The notes under the pieces are model-generated. The model saw only the letters and a list, made by a program, of their open reading frames with translations, searched no databases and was not told the origin of the DNA. From Utricularia gibba (taxonomy: Eukaryota > Streptophyta > Magnoliopsida > Lamiales > Lentibulariaceae), in contig NEEC01000002.1 of the NCBI GenBank assembly GCA_002189035.1, positions 5,417,001 through 5,481,000 on the forward strand: a stretch of 64,000 bases of DNA. The letters run 5' to 3'. The position numbers were made by a program, and so were the translations under genes. This document shows positions 1-11,361 of the stretch, piece by piece (positions within the stretch are counted from its first letter, which is position 1; each line of letters opens with the position of its first letter).

Positions 1-2801
1 GGACTATACTTGAAGGACGCTTCTGGGGGAGACAGTTTGGTTTCTCTATTCGTTAAGCCTTTATTAGAGGCTATGAGTGAGAACAACAAAGCCGCTCAAG
101 GTGGGGCGGCTTTGGGTTTAGCTAAATTGGTTGAATGTGCTGCCGACCCTCCCTTGCATACTTTTCAGAAGCTTCTTCCGAGGGTATGCAAGTACTTGAA
201 TAGTCCCAATTACATGGCCAAGGCTTCGCTTTTGCAAGTTGTATCGAGCTTGTCACAGGTTGGGTTCAAACACTTCTTTGGATATCACGTTATTTTCAAT
301 GGATATCTAAAGGCCATTGTGGTTTTTTTAAATCTCTTTCCAAATGGTTTAATTTGACTCCTGGTTTTAGTACCTTTGGAATCAGTGTTAATTTCAGCTG
401 AATGCTTGAGGATTGCTATGCAGTATGGTGACCAAACGAGATTTAGGTTTTACACGAGGGATATATTTTTCTTCCTGTGCCTTTTCGTATGGTTGATTGG
501 ATTTAAGTGAGTTGTTGAACTGACGCAGGTAGGAGCAGTCACACCCCAAAGCTTTGAACCGCTGCAGCAGAGTATCCATGCGTGTCTTAATAGTTCAGAT
601 TGGGCAACTCGAAAGGCAGCAGCTGAGACACTAATTGTTTTAGGATTAAAAACAACCACCATAACTGAAGAAGCAGCTGCTTCCACTTTGAAAGTTCTTG
701 AGGCGTGCCGCTTTGACAAGGTAGCATCCAAAATCAAGTTTTATATGTGATTCCCATGATATTGACCTATGTTGTTGAATTAAGGAGCTTTATGTCAACA
801 TGCATTTTTCTAGATAAAACCCGTTCGGGATGCTATGTGTGAAGCTTTGCATCTCTGGAAGAAAATTGCTGGAAAGGCAGAAGGTTCTTCTGATGAACAT
901 AAATGTTCTTCTCGAGGTGGGTTTAATCGAAATATTTATCATTTCAATTCCAAACTACAGTTTTTCAATGCTCTGTTAACTCCCTCATCTGACATCAACC
1001 GCACCCCCTTTTGAAGATGGCAATACTTCTGTGTCTGCTGATTCATCATATAGAAAGGATCTTCCAAATTTTTGTGATGGAGAAAATGACAAGCATATGA
1101 AGAGTTCAGCTTGTGCACTCTCACCTTCAGATCCCTGCTTTAGTGGCAAGGGTAACAATATTTTGGACAAGGCTTTTGGGATACTAAAGAAGAAAGCACC
1201 CACTTTAAGTGACAGAGAATTGAACCCCGAGTTTTTTCAAAAACTAGAAACTAGAGTTTCAGATGATTTGCCCGTTGAAGTGATTCTTCCCCGTCGAGGG
1301 GCAAATGCCTTGAGTTCTGAAGTGCTGAAAGGGTCAGGATCCAGTGCAGCTCAAAATGAGAGTACTAGCTTTAGCGCCGATGCTTTTGATGAACCCCATA
1401 AAACAGGACATGACAGCACCAATACAAGAACTTCTGGTGATCATGCTGATTATGGTAATAAGGAGCCAGCAACTGTTTATAAAGATTTTTCTAGAAGCAC
1501 AAGTCAGTCTGAAGAATATGTGAATAACAAAGGATATGGCTTAGCCATCCAGAGACAATTATCTCTACTTGAGAGACAACAGGCTCATCTCATGAATATG
1601 CTGCAGGTGACCATTGCTATTTTCTTACACTGCTTCTTGATACTTGAATCTTTTTAATTGATGGATTGGTTCATTTTTCAGGACTATATGGGTGGGTCTC
1701 ATGATAGTATGGTGACCTTAGAAAACCGAGTGCGTGGGCTTGAGAGAGTTGTCGAAGAGATGGTACGAGATTTATCTGTCTCATCTAGTAAGAGAGGTGG
1801 CAGCTGTTCTTTGGCTGGTGTTGATGGATCTTCTAGTAGGTACCACGGCAGGTATAATTGCTTTCCTGATTTTCCCAGTTCCAAGTTCGGAAGAGGCAGT
1901 GATACCCGCATCAACTTTGGTGAGAGGTTCCCTAGGGGACCTTGTTGGAGGCCTGATGCATCGAACTCTTGGAATTTCCATGCATATGGTAGAAATGGAA
2001 CTACAGGCTCAAGGAGAGATGGTGCTCTTGTAGATATCAGGTCTGGCGACCCAGAGAATGAGGCTGACCATGCTGGCAGCAAAAGAGCATGTGAAAAGGG
2101 AGGAGGGCCAATCAGGTTTGGCGAGGGACCTTCTGCAAGAAGCGTATGGCAAGCGTCTAAAGATGAAGCAACCTTGGAAGCCATCCGAGTTGCTGGTGAA
2201 GAAAATGGCGTAAGTCGAGGTGCACGTGTGGGGATCCCTGAAATGACAGCTGAAGCACTAGGGGATGATGGATCCATTCAAGATCGGAACCCAGTTTGGA
2301 ATGCTTGGAGCAATGCTATGGACGCACTACATGCTGGTGATCTTGATGCTGCTTTTGCTGAGGTCTTGTCAACTGGAGATGATGCACTGCTTGTAAAACT
2401 TATGGACAGATCAGGACCTGTTATGGATCAGCTCTCGCATGAGATAGCAAGTGAAGTGGTGGGTGCTATTTCACAATTACTCATGGACCAGAATTTCTTT
2501 GATACATGTCTGAGTTGGGCCCAACAGGTATGTGATGCAGTTCTTTTCAATGTGCTTGCATGTTACCTTTTGACATTCTGTTTATTTTGTTCATTTCTCT
2601 CAGCTTGCGGATATTGCGATTGAAAATGGCCCTGATGCATTTGGCATCCCCATGGAAATCAAAAGGGACATTTTGCTGAATTTGCATGATTCATCTTCTT
2701 CAGTTGAGCTTCCTGAGGACTGGGAAGGACCAGCTTCAGATCAAGTGCTGGTTCAGCTAGCATCTGCATGGGAAATTAATCTGCAAGAGCTTTTGACATA
2801 A
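1..2801 (+). CDS. TORTIFOLIA1/SPIRAL2-like microtubule-associated protein (5' truncated by window edge)
   Basis: Plant-specific cortical microtubule-binding protein of the TOR1/SPR2 family, which controls microtubule dynamics and directional cell growth. Six exons are visible: 1-258, 529-720, 814-916, 1017-1606, 1682-2527 and 2604-2801, all joining in phase, giving 728 codons; the true N terminus lies outside the window. The first two exons encode alpha-helical HEAT-type repeats. The middle is Ser-rich and presumably disordered. A short coiled coil (LENRVRGLERVVEEMV) opens exon 5 at about residue 388. The C-terminal 145 residues, from NPVWNAWSNAMDALHAGD onward, include LLVKLMDRSGPVMDQL and are the family's conserved C-terminal domain. 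It resembles the TORTIFOLIA1-like paralogues more than I can assign to one number. The frame is intact throughout. Confidence 0.88.
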
Positions 2802-3410
2802 CAATCTAGATTTCCTTTGGGCTTTATACTCGTTGCACTCTCTTCTAGTTCCAGTCACTGCTGCGCTTGATGATTGAAGAGAATTTTCATTTCCCTGAAT
2901 TTAATGGAACCCCGTGAATTGATTTTGCACTTCCTTTGGCTGTCACCTTGATTATGTTTCACTTGTGAATTTACATTATCTTTGGTATTCGATAATTGTA
3001 AGGATTTTAGAGAAATGTTTTATAGGCAATTTCAAGTATGAAATATATTATTTATTGTTGGATTAAATTATCAGAGATCTGATATTGTTGAAATATCATG
3101 CTAAGTAATTATTTTTCCATATTTTTAGTAAAATATCAAATCACATTCGTTTAAATAATTTTAAATCAAACATATAATTTAAAAATCAAGCCTTATTTTA
3201 TTTATAAATAACAATTAAATCAATTTTTTTTCTATTTTTCATTTGAAATTGAACATACCTTTACCAGATTTGACTTCTACAACACGCAAAGTATCTCAAT
3301 TTTCACATTTTCAGGAATATCTTTTTTTGTATAGCTATTAATGTTTGTTTGATTTAAGAAAAGACAATTCTGTCCAAACCGAACTCTTGTTTTTTTAGTT
3401 AAATTTTCCC
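2802..3410. other. Intergenic, TORL 3' flank
   Basis: Holds the 3' untranslated region of the TORL gene (first 150-200 bases, T-rich) and then AT-rich spacer without a supportable ORF. It ends where the duplicated leader block begins. Confidence 0.5.
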
Positions 3411-3835
3411 GCACTGCACACCGTTCAAAAAACAAAACCCCGCGTGTTAGTTTTTATGAGGAACAACCCTAGACCGGTATGTGAGGAATCCGACTCGCAG
3501 CACGTAAGTTTTCTCGTCTCTCTTCCATCTGTAATTTGCAGCGTTGTTTCCTTGCCATTTTCCATTATTCCTACAGTGATTCTTTGCCATTTTCTCTTAA
3601 ATCTCTAAATTTGGTCCTGCTTTTAGTGTCAAGTTTCGATTGAGATGTTGGGTACCTCTAGAAATCATTGTTGGAATCAGATTTCTGCTTAATCTCATCC
3701 ATTCTGCTTTTGGTTTTTCAAGCGTTTATGATTGAGCTGTTATCTATTTATTGTCTGGATGCGCGTTGCAAGAGTATAGGTTCAATTTTTTTTTATCTTT
3801 CGAATGGAAATGGATGCACGTTTAATTTTTATGTT
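3411..3835 (+). repeat. Duplicated 5' leader block, copy A
   Basis: About 400 bp similar to 6611-7030 in the same orientation. Shared landmarks in the same order are CCGTTCAAAA.ACAAAACC, GAGGAACAACCCTAGAC, CACGTAAGTTTTCTCGTCTC (a good splice donor), TGGGTACCTCTAGAA, TTGTTGGAATCAGATTTCTG and GAGTATAGGTTCAAT. Identity falls in stretches, with small indels. Copy B lies upstream of the RNA helicase, so this copy is probably a duplicate of the helicase promoter, 5' UTR exon and first-intron start, now placed before the HARBI1-like gene. Confidence 0.85.
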
Positions 3836-3925
3836 ATCTTGATGGGAGTGGTTATTGGATCAATTTTGTTTTTCTTAATCCTGCTTATGAATTGTTTATT
3901 TGTACAGTCTCTTACAACTTCTGAT

Positions 3926-5194
3926 ATGGAGGAAAAAAGCGCGTTTGTATTTGAGGTTGCACGTATTGTTGCAGAGTACATGTATTCGATGAATCGCCTA
4001 TGCTTTTTGTTTTGGAAGCACCATGATAGACGTTGTAAGAGTAAACTCAAGTACTCTACGAGAGCAAAACTGCCGATGCAAGTAGAACATATTTCGCGTA
4101 CAGTAAGTGATGTTAAGAGTGTTGCACTGGAAAATCTTGGGTTGAGCAGAGATGCCTTCGGGCTTCTGTGCAAAATTCTTGTGGACTATTCGGGACTAAG
4201 ACCTAGCAAGTATGTTGGAGTGAGTGAAATGGTTGCAATGTTTCTAGGCATTTTGAGTCATGAAAAAAGAACGAGAGTGCAGAAACTTGACATTAGAAGG
4301 TCAAAGAAGATAATTTCAAGGCACTTTGAATCAGTTCTCAATGCCGTTCTTGCTCTACATGAAATTCTATTAGCGAAAGCTGTGCCTTCTACTTGTGGAG
4401 ATACTTCCTCTAGGTTCAGCTTTTTTAAAAATTGTGTGGGAGCCTTGGATGGAACATACATTGATGCTCGAGTAAAAGCATGTGATAGAGCCAGGTACAG
4501 AAATCGCAAAGGTAACCTTTCAACAAATGTACTAGGTGTCTGTGACAAAGATATGAAATTCATTTATGTTCTTGCTGGATGGGAGGGATCCGCTGAAGAC
4601 AGTAGGGTGCTTCAAAGTGCACTAACTCGAGCAGACGGCCTTCATGTACAGAGAGGTACATCTTAACATTCAGCATCTTTATATATGCGATGTCAAATTA
4701 ACAAAGGGTTGACATGTAGGTCAATATTATTTGTGTGATAATGGATATGCCAACTGTGAAGGTTTCTTGACACCCTACCATGGTATTCGTTATCAGTTGA
4801 AAGAGTGGGATGTAGATCCTCAAAAATGCTAAAGAATATTTTAACATGCGTCATGCTTTTGCTAGAAATATTATTGAGCGAGCATGGGGTATAATGAAAG
4901 GAAGATGGGGCCATCTTGTAACATGCTTCTTTTGATTCTGTGAAAACACAGAATCGAATAGTTTTAGCCTGTGGCTTGCTCCATAATTTTATTCGCAACG
5001 AGATGCCTATCGATCCTATTGAAGAAGATCTGCCAGAGGGTTATCAGAATGAGGATGCTGACCCAGACATCCTCAAAGAGGATATTTCAAGGGTGCAAAG
5101 CTCCACGACTTGGGATGCTTGGCGTGACAATTATGCTGAGGCAATGTACACAGCATGGTTGAACTCGAAGGAGGAGGTAGTAGAGTCCTCATGA
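3926..5194 (+). CDS. HARBI1-like PIF/Harbinger transposase-derived nuclease, frame broken twice
   Basis: DDE-superfamily nuclease of the PIF/Harbinger class. Exon 1 is 3926-4655 and exon 2 is 4720-5194, with a 64-bp intron. The ATG at 3926 follows a splice acceptor ending at 3907. Family landmarks are GALDGTYID, TNVLGVCDKDMKFIYVLAGWE, EGSAEDSRVL, YYLCDNGYANCEGFL, ARNIIERAWGIMKGRW and LACGLLHNFIRNEM. The catalytic triad is present: Asp at 4448, Asp at 4737 and Glu at 4876. The frame is lost at an A5 run (4823-4827) and again at 4920-4921; ignoring one A at each place gives 1203 nt, exactly 401 codons. I see no terminal inverted repeats and no partner Myb-like ORF. It could be a decayed element, or a domesticated gene with sequencing errors. 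Confidence 0.8.
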
Positions 5195-6610
5195 TTTGAA
5201 GACATGCAAACTACGTCTATTATGCTCTATTTTGAAGTGTGTTGGCTCTCTTAGCAGTAGATTGTCATCTACTTTTGGATCAAAACCCATCTTATTCGGA
5301 AATAGTTTTATGTAGGATTTGTAAATTATAAGTTTGCTAGGTGGGAAACAACTGCAGTATAAGGAATATGTGTTTGTTTTTTAATGTAAATTCAGCATTT
5401 GGATGGAAACACAATGTATTAAATTACATATCATTTTCTTCTTTAAAAAACTGTGTGCCATTATTACCGATATCTCTTGTTTTGTTTTCAAGCATCACTA
5501 ACGATCATTGGTTGTGCCTGAAAATTATATTTAAAAAAATTGCAAGTTTTAGACATTGCTAATTGTCGTTAGTGGTACTAGAAAATTGTATTTAAAAATT
5601 TTGTATGTTCTAATCATCGTTAACAGGTACAGCAATGTTTGGGAATTATATTTTTTAAAAAAAATACATAATTTCCAATTGATTGTTAGCAATGCCTAAA
5701 AAATATATTTTAAAAATCCATAATTAATTTTTATGGGCATTGAGGGAGCTTGGAAACTACATTTTTTTTAAAAAAAAATGCATAATTAATTTTTCAGTCA
5801 TTTTGATATGCTTGTTATGTTGCATTAATTAAAGCCCATGCTTCATGAAGATTTGAGTATTGTTTATTGCTTTTAGGGTTTGCATCCGATGAAAAAAAAA
5901 TCAGTATGAACAACAAATGATATTTTGCATGCTAAAAAATTTGATATCCATAAAAAAGGAAACATTTTGAATGTGGAAAAATAAAATAAAAAAGTGAAAA
6001 GAAAATAAAATATAATAGAAAAGAGCATGAACAAGATGGAGACATTCAGGTACAACAAGAAACCTCTAATTTCATTTTATCATCTAACCCCAAATTATGT
6101 GTTTAGTAGGGTGAATAATTCTAATTTTCTTGGGAGTGGAAATATTATTTAATTGTTTGATACTTAGGAAATACTTAATTATTTCATACACCTCTTTTTA
6201 GGTTATACTTGAATATAAAACACATCATATACATAAACTTCAGAATAACTTGATCTTTTTATTTTTTATCTTGATAATTAAATATTTCTTTTGAAATAAT
6301 TTATTATTGTTTATCTTTTTCAATTTCTTTTCGCATTCTTCTTAAAAAAATGTCATGGGTTTTTTTAGTTATTAAGTTTATTTTCGTACTATTAAATATA
6401 AATAAAGAAAAAAAGACAAATAAAAGTGATAATTTAAAAATTACAATAAATTCCTTTCCTTGGTATGTCAGATTTAATAAATTTAATAATATTAAAATTA
6501 ATTTCAGAATTAGAATATACAAAAATTAAATAAAATTAATTTCAGAAATTTATAAAACATAGCACGGCCCTAATAAGACATCTCGTGAGTCCATGGTATG
6601 CCATCCTCCC
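5195..6610. other. AT-rich spacer between HARBI1-like gene and leader copy B
   Basis: Contains the presumptive 3' UTR of the HARBI1-like gene, then strongly AT-rich DNA with many A and T runs. A loose motif, AATTATATTTAAAAA followed by a GATTGTTAGC-like core, recurs around 5520-5800, but no clean repeat unit could be defined. No gene is supportable. Confidence 0.45.
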
Positions 6611-7030
6611 CATCAAACGCACTACACCCCGTTCAAAACAAAACCCGCCTGTAATTTTTTGTGAGGAACAACCCTAGACTGGCCTCTGAGGAACGGCACT
6701 CGGAACACGTAAGTTTTCTCGTCTCTTTTCCATCTGTAATTTGGCGCTGGCCGTGGTGCCTTGATTTCCGCCTTCATTTTTCCAGCGCCGATTCTTTGCC
6801 ATTTGCTGTTTTGAGTGTCGGGTTTCGATTGAGATGCTGGGTACCTCTAGAATTTATTGTTGGAATCAGATTTCTGCTTAATCCTAATCCATTCGACTTC
6901 TGGTTAGAATATCATGCGCTAATTTTTAGGTTATGATTAGGTTGTTATTTATATATTGCCCGGATGCACGTTTAATGCGAGAGTATAGGTTCAATGTTTT
7001 ATCTTTCGGATGGAATTGGATGTAGAAGTT
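6611..7030 (+). repeat. Duplicated 5' leader block, copy B (helicase side)
   Basis: Second copy of the block at 3411-3835. It contains the telo-box-like AACCCTA (6670-6676) and the conserved donor ACGTAAGTTTTCTCGTCTC, so it is probably the transcription start region, untranslated exon 1 and start of intron 1 of the RH32-like helicase, whose ATG is at 7391. Confidence 0.8.
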
Positions 7031-7357
7031 GGTTTCGATGGTTATGGACCTCGTTTACGCTTAACGGGTGACAATACTGCAATTTCTTTTTTTTTTTTTT
7101 TTTTGTAAAGTAAACTGGTTAGTGGAAAAATGGCGTCGAGAAGTTATTATCTGAATTACACACTTTGAATTCCCTTATTTTTCATCTTTTAATTGCAATG
7201 TTGTTTTGTCTTTCTGGTGGCTTGGTTCTTATATTCATATTCTTTGTAAATGCCATTTACTAAATGGGACCTTTGGGGTTGTCTTGGCTGTTTGGTCATT
7301 TCTGAGGGATTTTTTTTCCATTATATAGATTGTTCCTAAAACCAACTCCATCCAAGC

Positions 7358-7366
7358 AAACCCTAA
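7358..7366 (+). promoter_or_regulatory. telo-box AAACCCTAA
   Basis: AAACCCTAA lies 25 bases before the helicase start codon, in the 5' leader. Telo-boxes are common in plant genes for ribosome biogenesis and translation, which fits the predicted role of the gene. The function here is inferred. Confidence 0.5.
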
Positions 7367-7390
7367 GCGCTGGCCTGACCAAATTTCAGA

Positions 7391-10300
7391 ATGAAGAGGC
7401 CAATATCTAAGAAGCAGAAACTTCAGCATCGCGACTCAGAGGTCCGGGAGATTGAACTGCTGGAATCATGGATTAATTCAGGGAAGCCCAGCCCGGGCTC
7501 AAATCCCCTGTTGTTTCCCTCATTGCCAGAGAAGTCACCGGTTGGCTTGTTGCCCAGCGGATCCTTCTCACAATATGCTGGTGCCGACAGATTCCAGCAG
7601 TTACCACTGTCTATTAAGACAAAAAAAGGTTTAACCTCCGAGAAGTATGTAAAAATGACAGATATACAGAGGGCCTCCCTGCCACATGCTCTTTGCGGCC
7701 GTGATGTGCTTGGTGCTGCTAAAACCGGCTCTGGGAAGACACTTGCTTTTATTTTACCGGTTAGTTTACAATTTAGTACGCTTTGCTCATCTTTATGCAT
7801 CATATCCGATAGGTTTCTTGGAAGTGTAGTTATTGGTCTGGTCGAAGAAAAAATACTTTGCTCTTTTGAGCTGCAATGAATTAATTACTTATGAAATGAT
7901 AAATTTAGGTTCCACATGCACTTATACATCTATTGATTCTCGTGGGATTTTAGAAATGTTAACTGAAGAGGTTTTCAGGTTTTGGAGAAGCTTTATCGTG
8001 CTAGATGGGGCCCTGAGGACGGGGTTGGTTGTATCATATTGTCTCCCACTCGGGAACTTGCAAGCCAGCTTTTTGGAGTATTAAAAGGTGTTGGGAAGTA
8101 CCATGGTTTTAGTGCTGGACTTATGATAGGTGGTCGAAAAGGCGTTGACACTGAGAAAGAGCATGTGAATCATTTGAATATTTTAGTCAGTACTCCTGGA
8201 AGGCTTCTTCAGCACATGGATGAGACACCGAATTTTGACTGTTCGCAGCTTCAGGTGTGATTGTTTGCTTCTGTGTCTAGTTATTTGATGCCTAACTGTT
8301 TCATAGTGCGGCATTTTTAAGATCCACGTGGTTTCTTGCACTTCAGTAGTTTGTTTTTTAAGGATTTTCGTTCTCCAAATATCATGTATGATTCATTAAT
8401 TCTGTTGTTTTCTTAGCTTTTCTGGTAAGCTCTGACTACAAAGGATCTTCACATATACAAGTTCTTATTTACGTTCAGTTTATTATTTTAATAGTTATCC
8501 ACATAGTCATGTCTATATATTGTTTGAGAATTTTGGTTGATCTTGGATTCCATGATGAAATGGCTAGTCACTTTTTTTCATTTTGGGAAGCGAGCAGATA
8601 CTAGTTCTTGATGAGGCAGATCGTCTCCTTGATTTAGGATTCAAGGACACATTAAATGCCATCATCTCTCAACTTCCAAAGAGACGACAGACCCTTTTAT
8701 TCTCTGCCACCCAAACAAAGTCGATTGAAGATCTTGCAAGGCTGGGCTTGAAGGACCAAGAATATATCAGTGTGCACGAGGAGGCACCCACTGCCACTCC
8801 AGACCATTTGGAGCAGAAAGCTTTGATTGTTCCTCTGGATCAAAAGCTAGATATTTTGTGGAGTTTCATTAAGAAAAACCTCAGTTCAAGAATTTTGGTG
8901 TTCCTTTCAACCTGTAAACAGGTGTTTTTTTTTTTGGGTCACGGCCATATGAACTATAATTTTCCTTAAGTTTAATTTTCATGAAAAACTTTGCTTGGTG
9001 TGCCTCTTGCTGCCCCTCTTTACATTATTTCCATGCTTCTTTAGTCATTGCTATTTCATGTATCTATTGTGGTCATATGGTCCAATTGGGTCAATTCGCC
9101 TTGTGGTCATTTACTCTACTATTTTCTAGTATTCACTTTCTGCTGTACCCCCATCATTTATTTGCTTTAGTGCTTACAGGTATGCAGTAATTGACCTACG
9201 ATTTGATATCTGCACATGACAGGTAAAATATGTGTTTGAAGCTTTCAAGAAACTACATCCTGGAATTCCATTGAAATGCCTGCATGGCCGGATGAATCAA
9301 GAGAAGCGTTTGGTAATATATGAACAATTCTGTGACACTGTGTCTGTCCTATTTTCAACTGATGTTGCATCTCGAGGGCTTGATTTCAAAAGGCAGTGGA
9401 TTGGGTAGTCCAGGTTACCATCTGTTTCATTTTATCAAATGCTTAACTTCGATCCTTCTTTCTCAAGTTATGGATTCTGATTTATTCATTTTCGTTCTTG
9501 TGGTATTTCAGGTGGATTGCCCTGATGATGTTGCTTCTTATATACACAGAGTTGGGCGTACTGCTCGTTACTATTCCGGTGGAAAATCTATTTTATTCCT
9601 TGCTCCCTCAGAGGAAAAGATGCTTGAGAGGTTGCAAGAAAGGAAGATTCCTATTCGTCTTTCAAAGGTATGACTTTCAATGGATTTCTGGACGCAGCTC
9701 TTTGTGTATGCATATTAAAAATAATAATTGATCTTGCTTTACAAGTAGTCATGTTAGGGAGCTACTAAGTTGATGACGTTTTGCAGGCAAATCAAACGCG
9801 ATTGCAACCTGTCTCAAGACTGTTGGCCGATCTGCTAGTGAAGTACCCTGACCTACAAGCTCTGGCCCAGAGAGCTTTTATCACTTACTTGAAGTCAATT
9901 CACAAGCAGCGTGACAAAGACGTTTTTGATGTCACAAAACTTCCAATTGAGAAGTTTTCTGAGTCATTGGGCCTTCCTTTGATTCCCAAAATCCGGTTCC
10001 TTAAGCATAAAGTTATGGCGAAAAAAACATTGGAAGACTCACTAAAACGTAATGCTGATCAGATGCCTTTTGAATCATCGAGGGAGAATCTTGAAAATGG
10101 AATGCACGAGGAAGCCGGATTGGAAGTGGATGATGTTTTCCGGAGGAAGGATGATCAGCATGATGACTCATTCTTTCAGGAAAAAGCCTGTGACTATGCC
10201 GAGACAGAAGAAGCAAATCACCGAGGAGATAATTTGTACGTATATTTCTGTTCTCTTTTTCCAGTTACGTGTGTCATGATGCTGCAAAATTGTTTTTAAC

Positions 10301-11164
10301 TAATTTTCTAAGTATATGGTCTTTTGGGCAGGACAACCACCAGAATTGGGAAGAAGAAAAAGTTGAAGATAAACGTAAATAGGCCTGCTGGCACACGAGT
10401 TGTATTTGATGATGAGGGCAATACCTTGAACCCTCTTGCAAGGCTATCTGAAGTGAATTCTGATCCAGATACAGTGAAGCTGGATATGGAGAAGGGTAAG
10501 CTTCTGTTGATTCCTCACTTAATTTTTTCTGGTGGTTGGTCCCGAATGTGAAGTATAAATCATAAGCTCAAGATTCCATTCATTATAGGAACTAATTTTC
10601 ACAATTAAAGAAAGCGAGTTCTGAAACAAAAGTAAAAACAGATACTCTTGCAAATGAGTAATTCGAAAGTCTTTCTTTCAATAGAGATGTGGAATCACCT
10701 TCCTGTTGATTAAATTCAAGAAAAGTTTACTCTGCATGTTTTGGATTGATTTTGAGTACACAAGTAGTTTTTTTCTTCCTTAAATTTTGGTTAGTTGTCT
10801 TCCAACTTAGATACAGTTTCATGTCTGCTATGCTGTGAGGTGGTTGTGTCTCATCTCTGACTTTTGGTTTCCAGTGAGCGAAAGGTACTCTAAACTGAGG
10901 GAAGAGATGAAGCTCATTGACAAGGAGGATAAAGCATTGGACCGGCAGCGCATGAGGGAGAAGCGCATCAAACAGAAGATAAAGCTGAAGAAGAGGAGGG
11001 GTGACGATACGGCGGAGCCGGAAACCGTACGCGAATTGGCTCATGAGAAGAAGAAACCAAAGATCAACGAAGATGCCAACAACCAGATTCTTCGTCATGA
11101 TCTGATTACAGTTGCAGAGCAAGAAGAACTCGCCCTTAAGCTACTCAGTTCAATGCATTCGTAG
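7391..11164 (+). CDS. RH32: DEAD-box ATP-dependent RNA helicase 32-like (DDX10/Dbp4 family)
   Basis: Nucleolar RNA helicase of the Dbp4/DDX10 type, expected in 18S pre-rRNA processing and release of U14 snoRNA. Exons: 7391-7759, 7979-8254, 8598-8921, 9223-9413, 9512-9667, 9787-10235, 10332-10495 and 10875-11164. Motifs in order: Q motif (FQQLP...KMTDIQ), Walker [10 protein letters not shown] near residue 110, PTRELA, DEAD box VLDEADR near 218, [14 protein letters not shown] near 368 and HRVGRTAR near 400, then the family's [16 protein letters not shown] block. The C terminus is Lys/Arg-rich, as usual for this family. Exon 4 is one base short: at the A run 9388-9391 the frame shifts just after motif V, and one added base restores KAVDWVVQ and the splice phase, giving 739 residues. 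Confidence 0.92.
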
Positions 11165-11361
11165 ACTGACATTTTTGAAGCTCATGCTTTTCTTATAAAA
11201 GAAATATTTATTTATTTTTTGTAGTAATACAAAATATTTCATCAATGTTGCTTTCTTTTCGCCCTTCAAATTTCAAAAGTTTTTTTTTTTTTTTTTGTTG
11301 TATTTGTACCACAAACAAAAAGAAGGTCTTGCGCTCTTTTTTCAATGAATACACCAAAAAC

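Noticed and set aside
1699-2277. 192-codon ORF on the minus strand
   Set aside because: It mirrors the coding exon of the TORL protein on the plus strand and has no recognisable motif.
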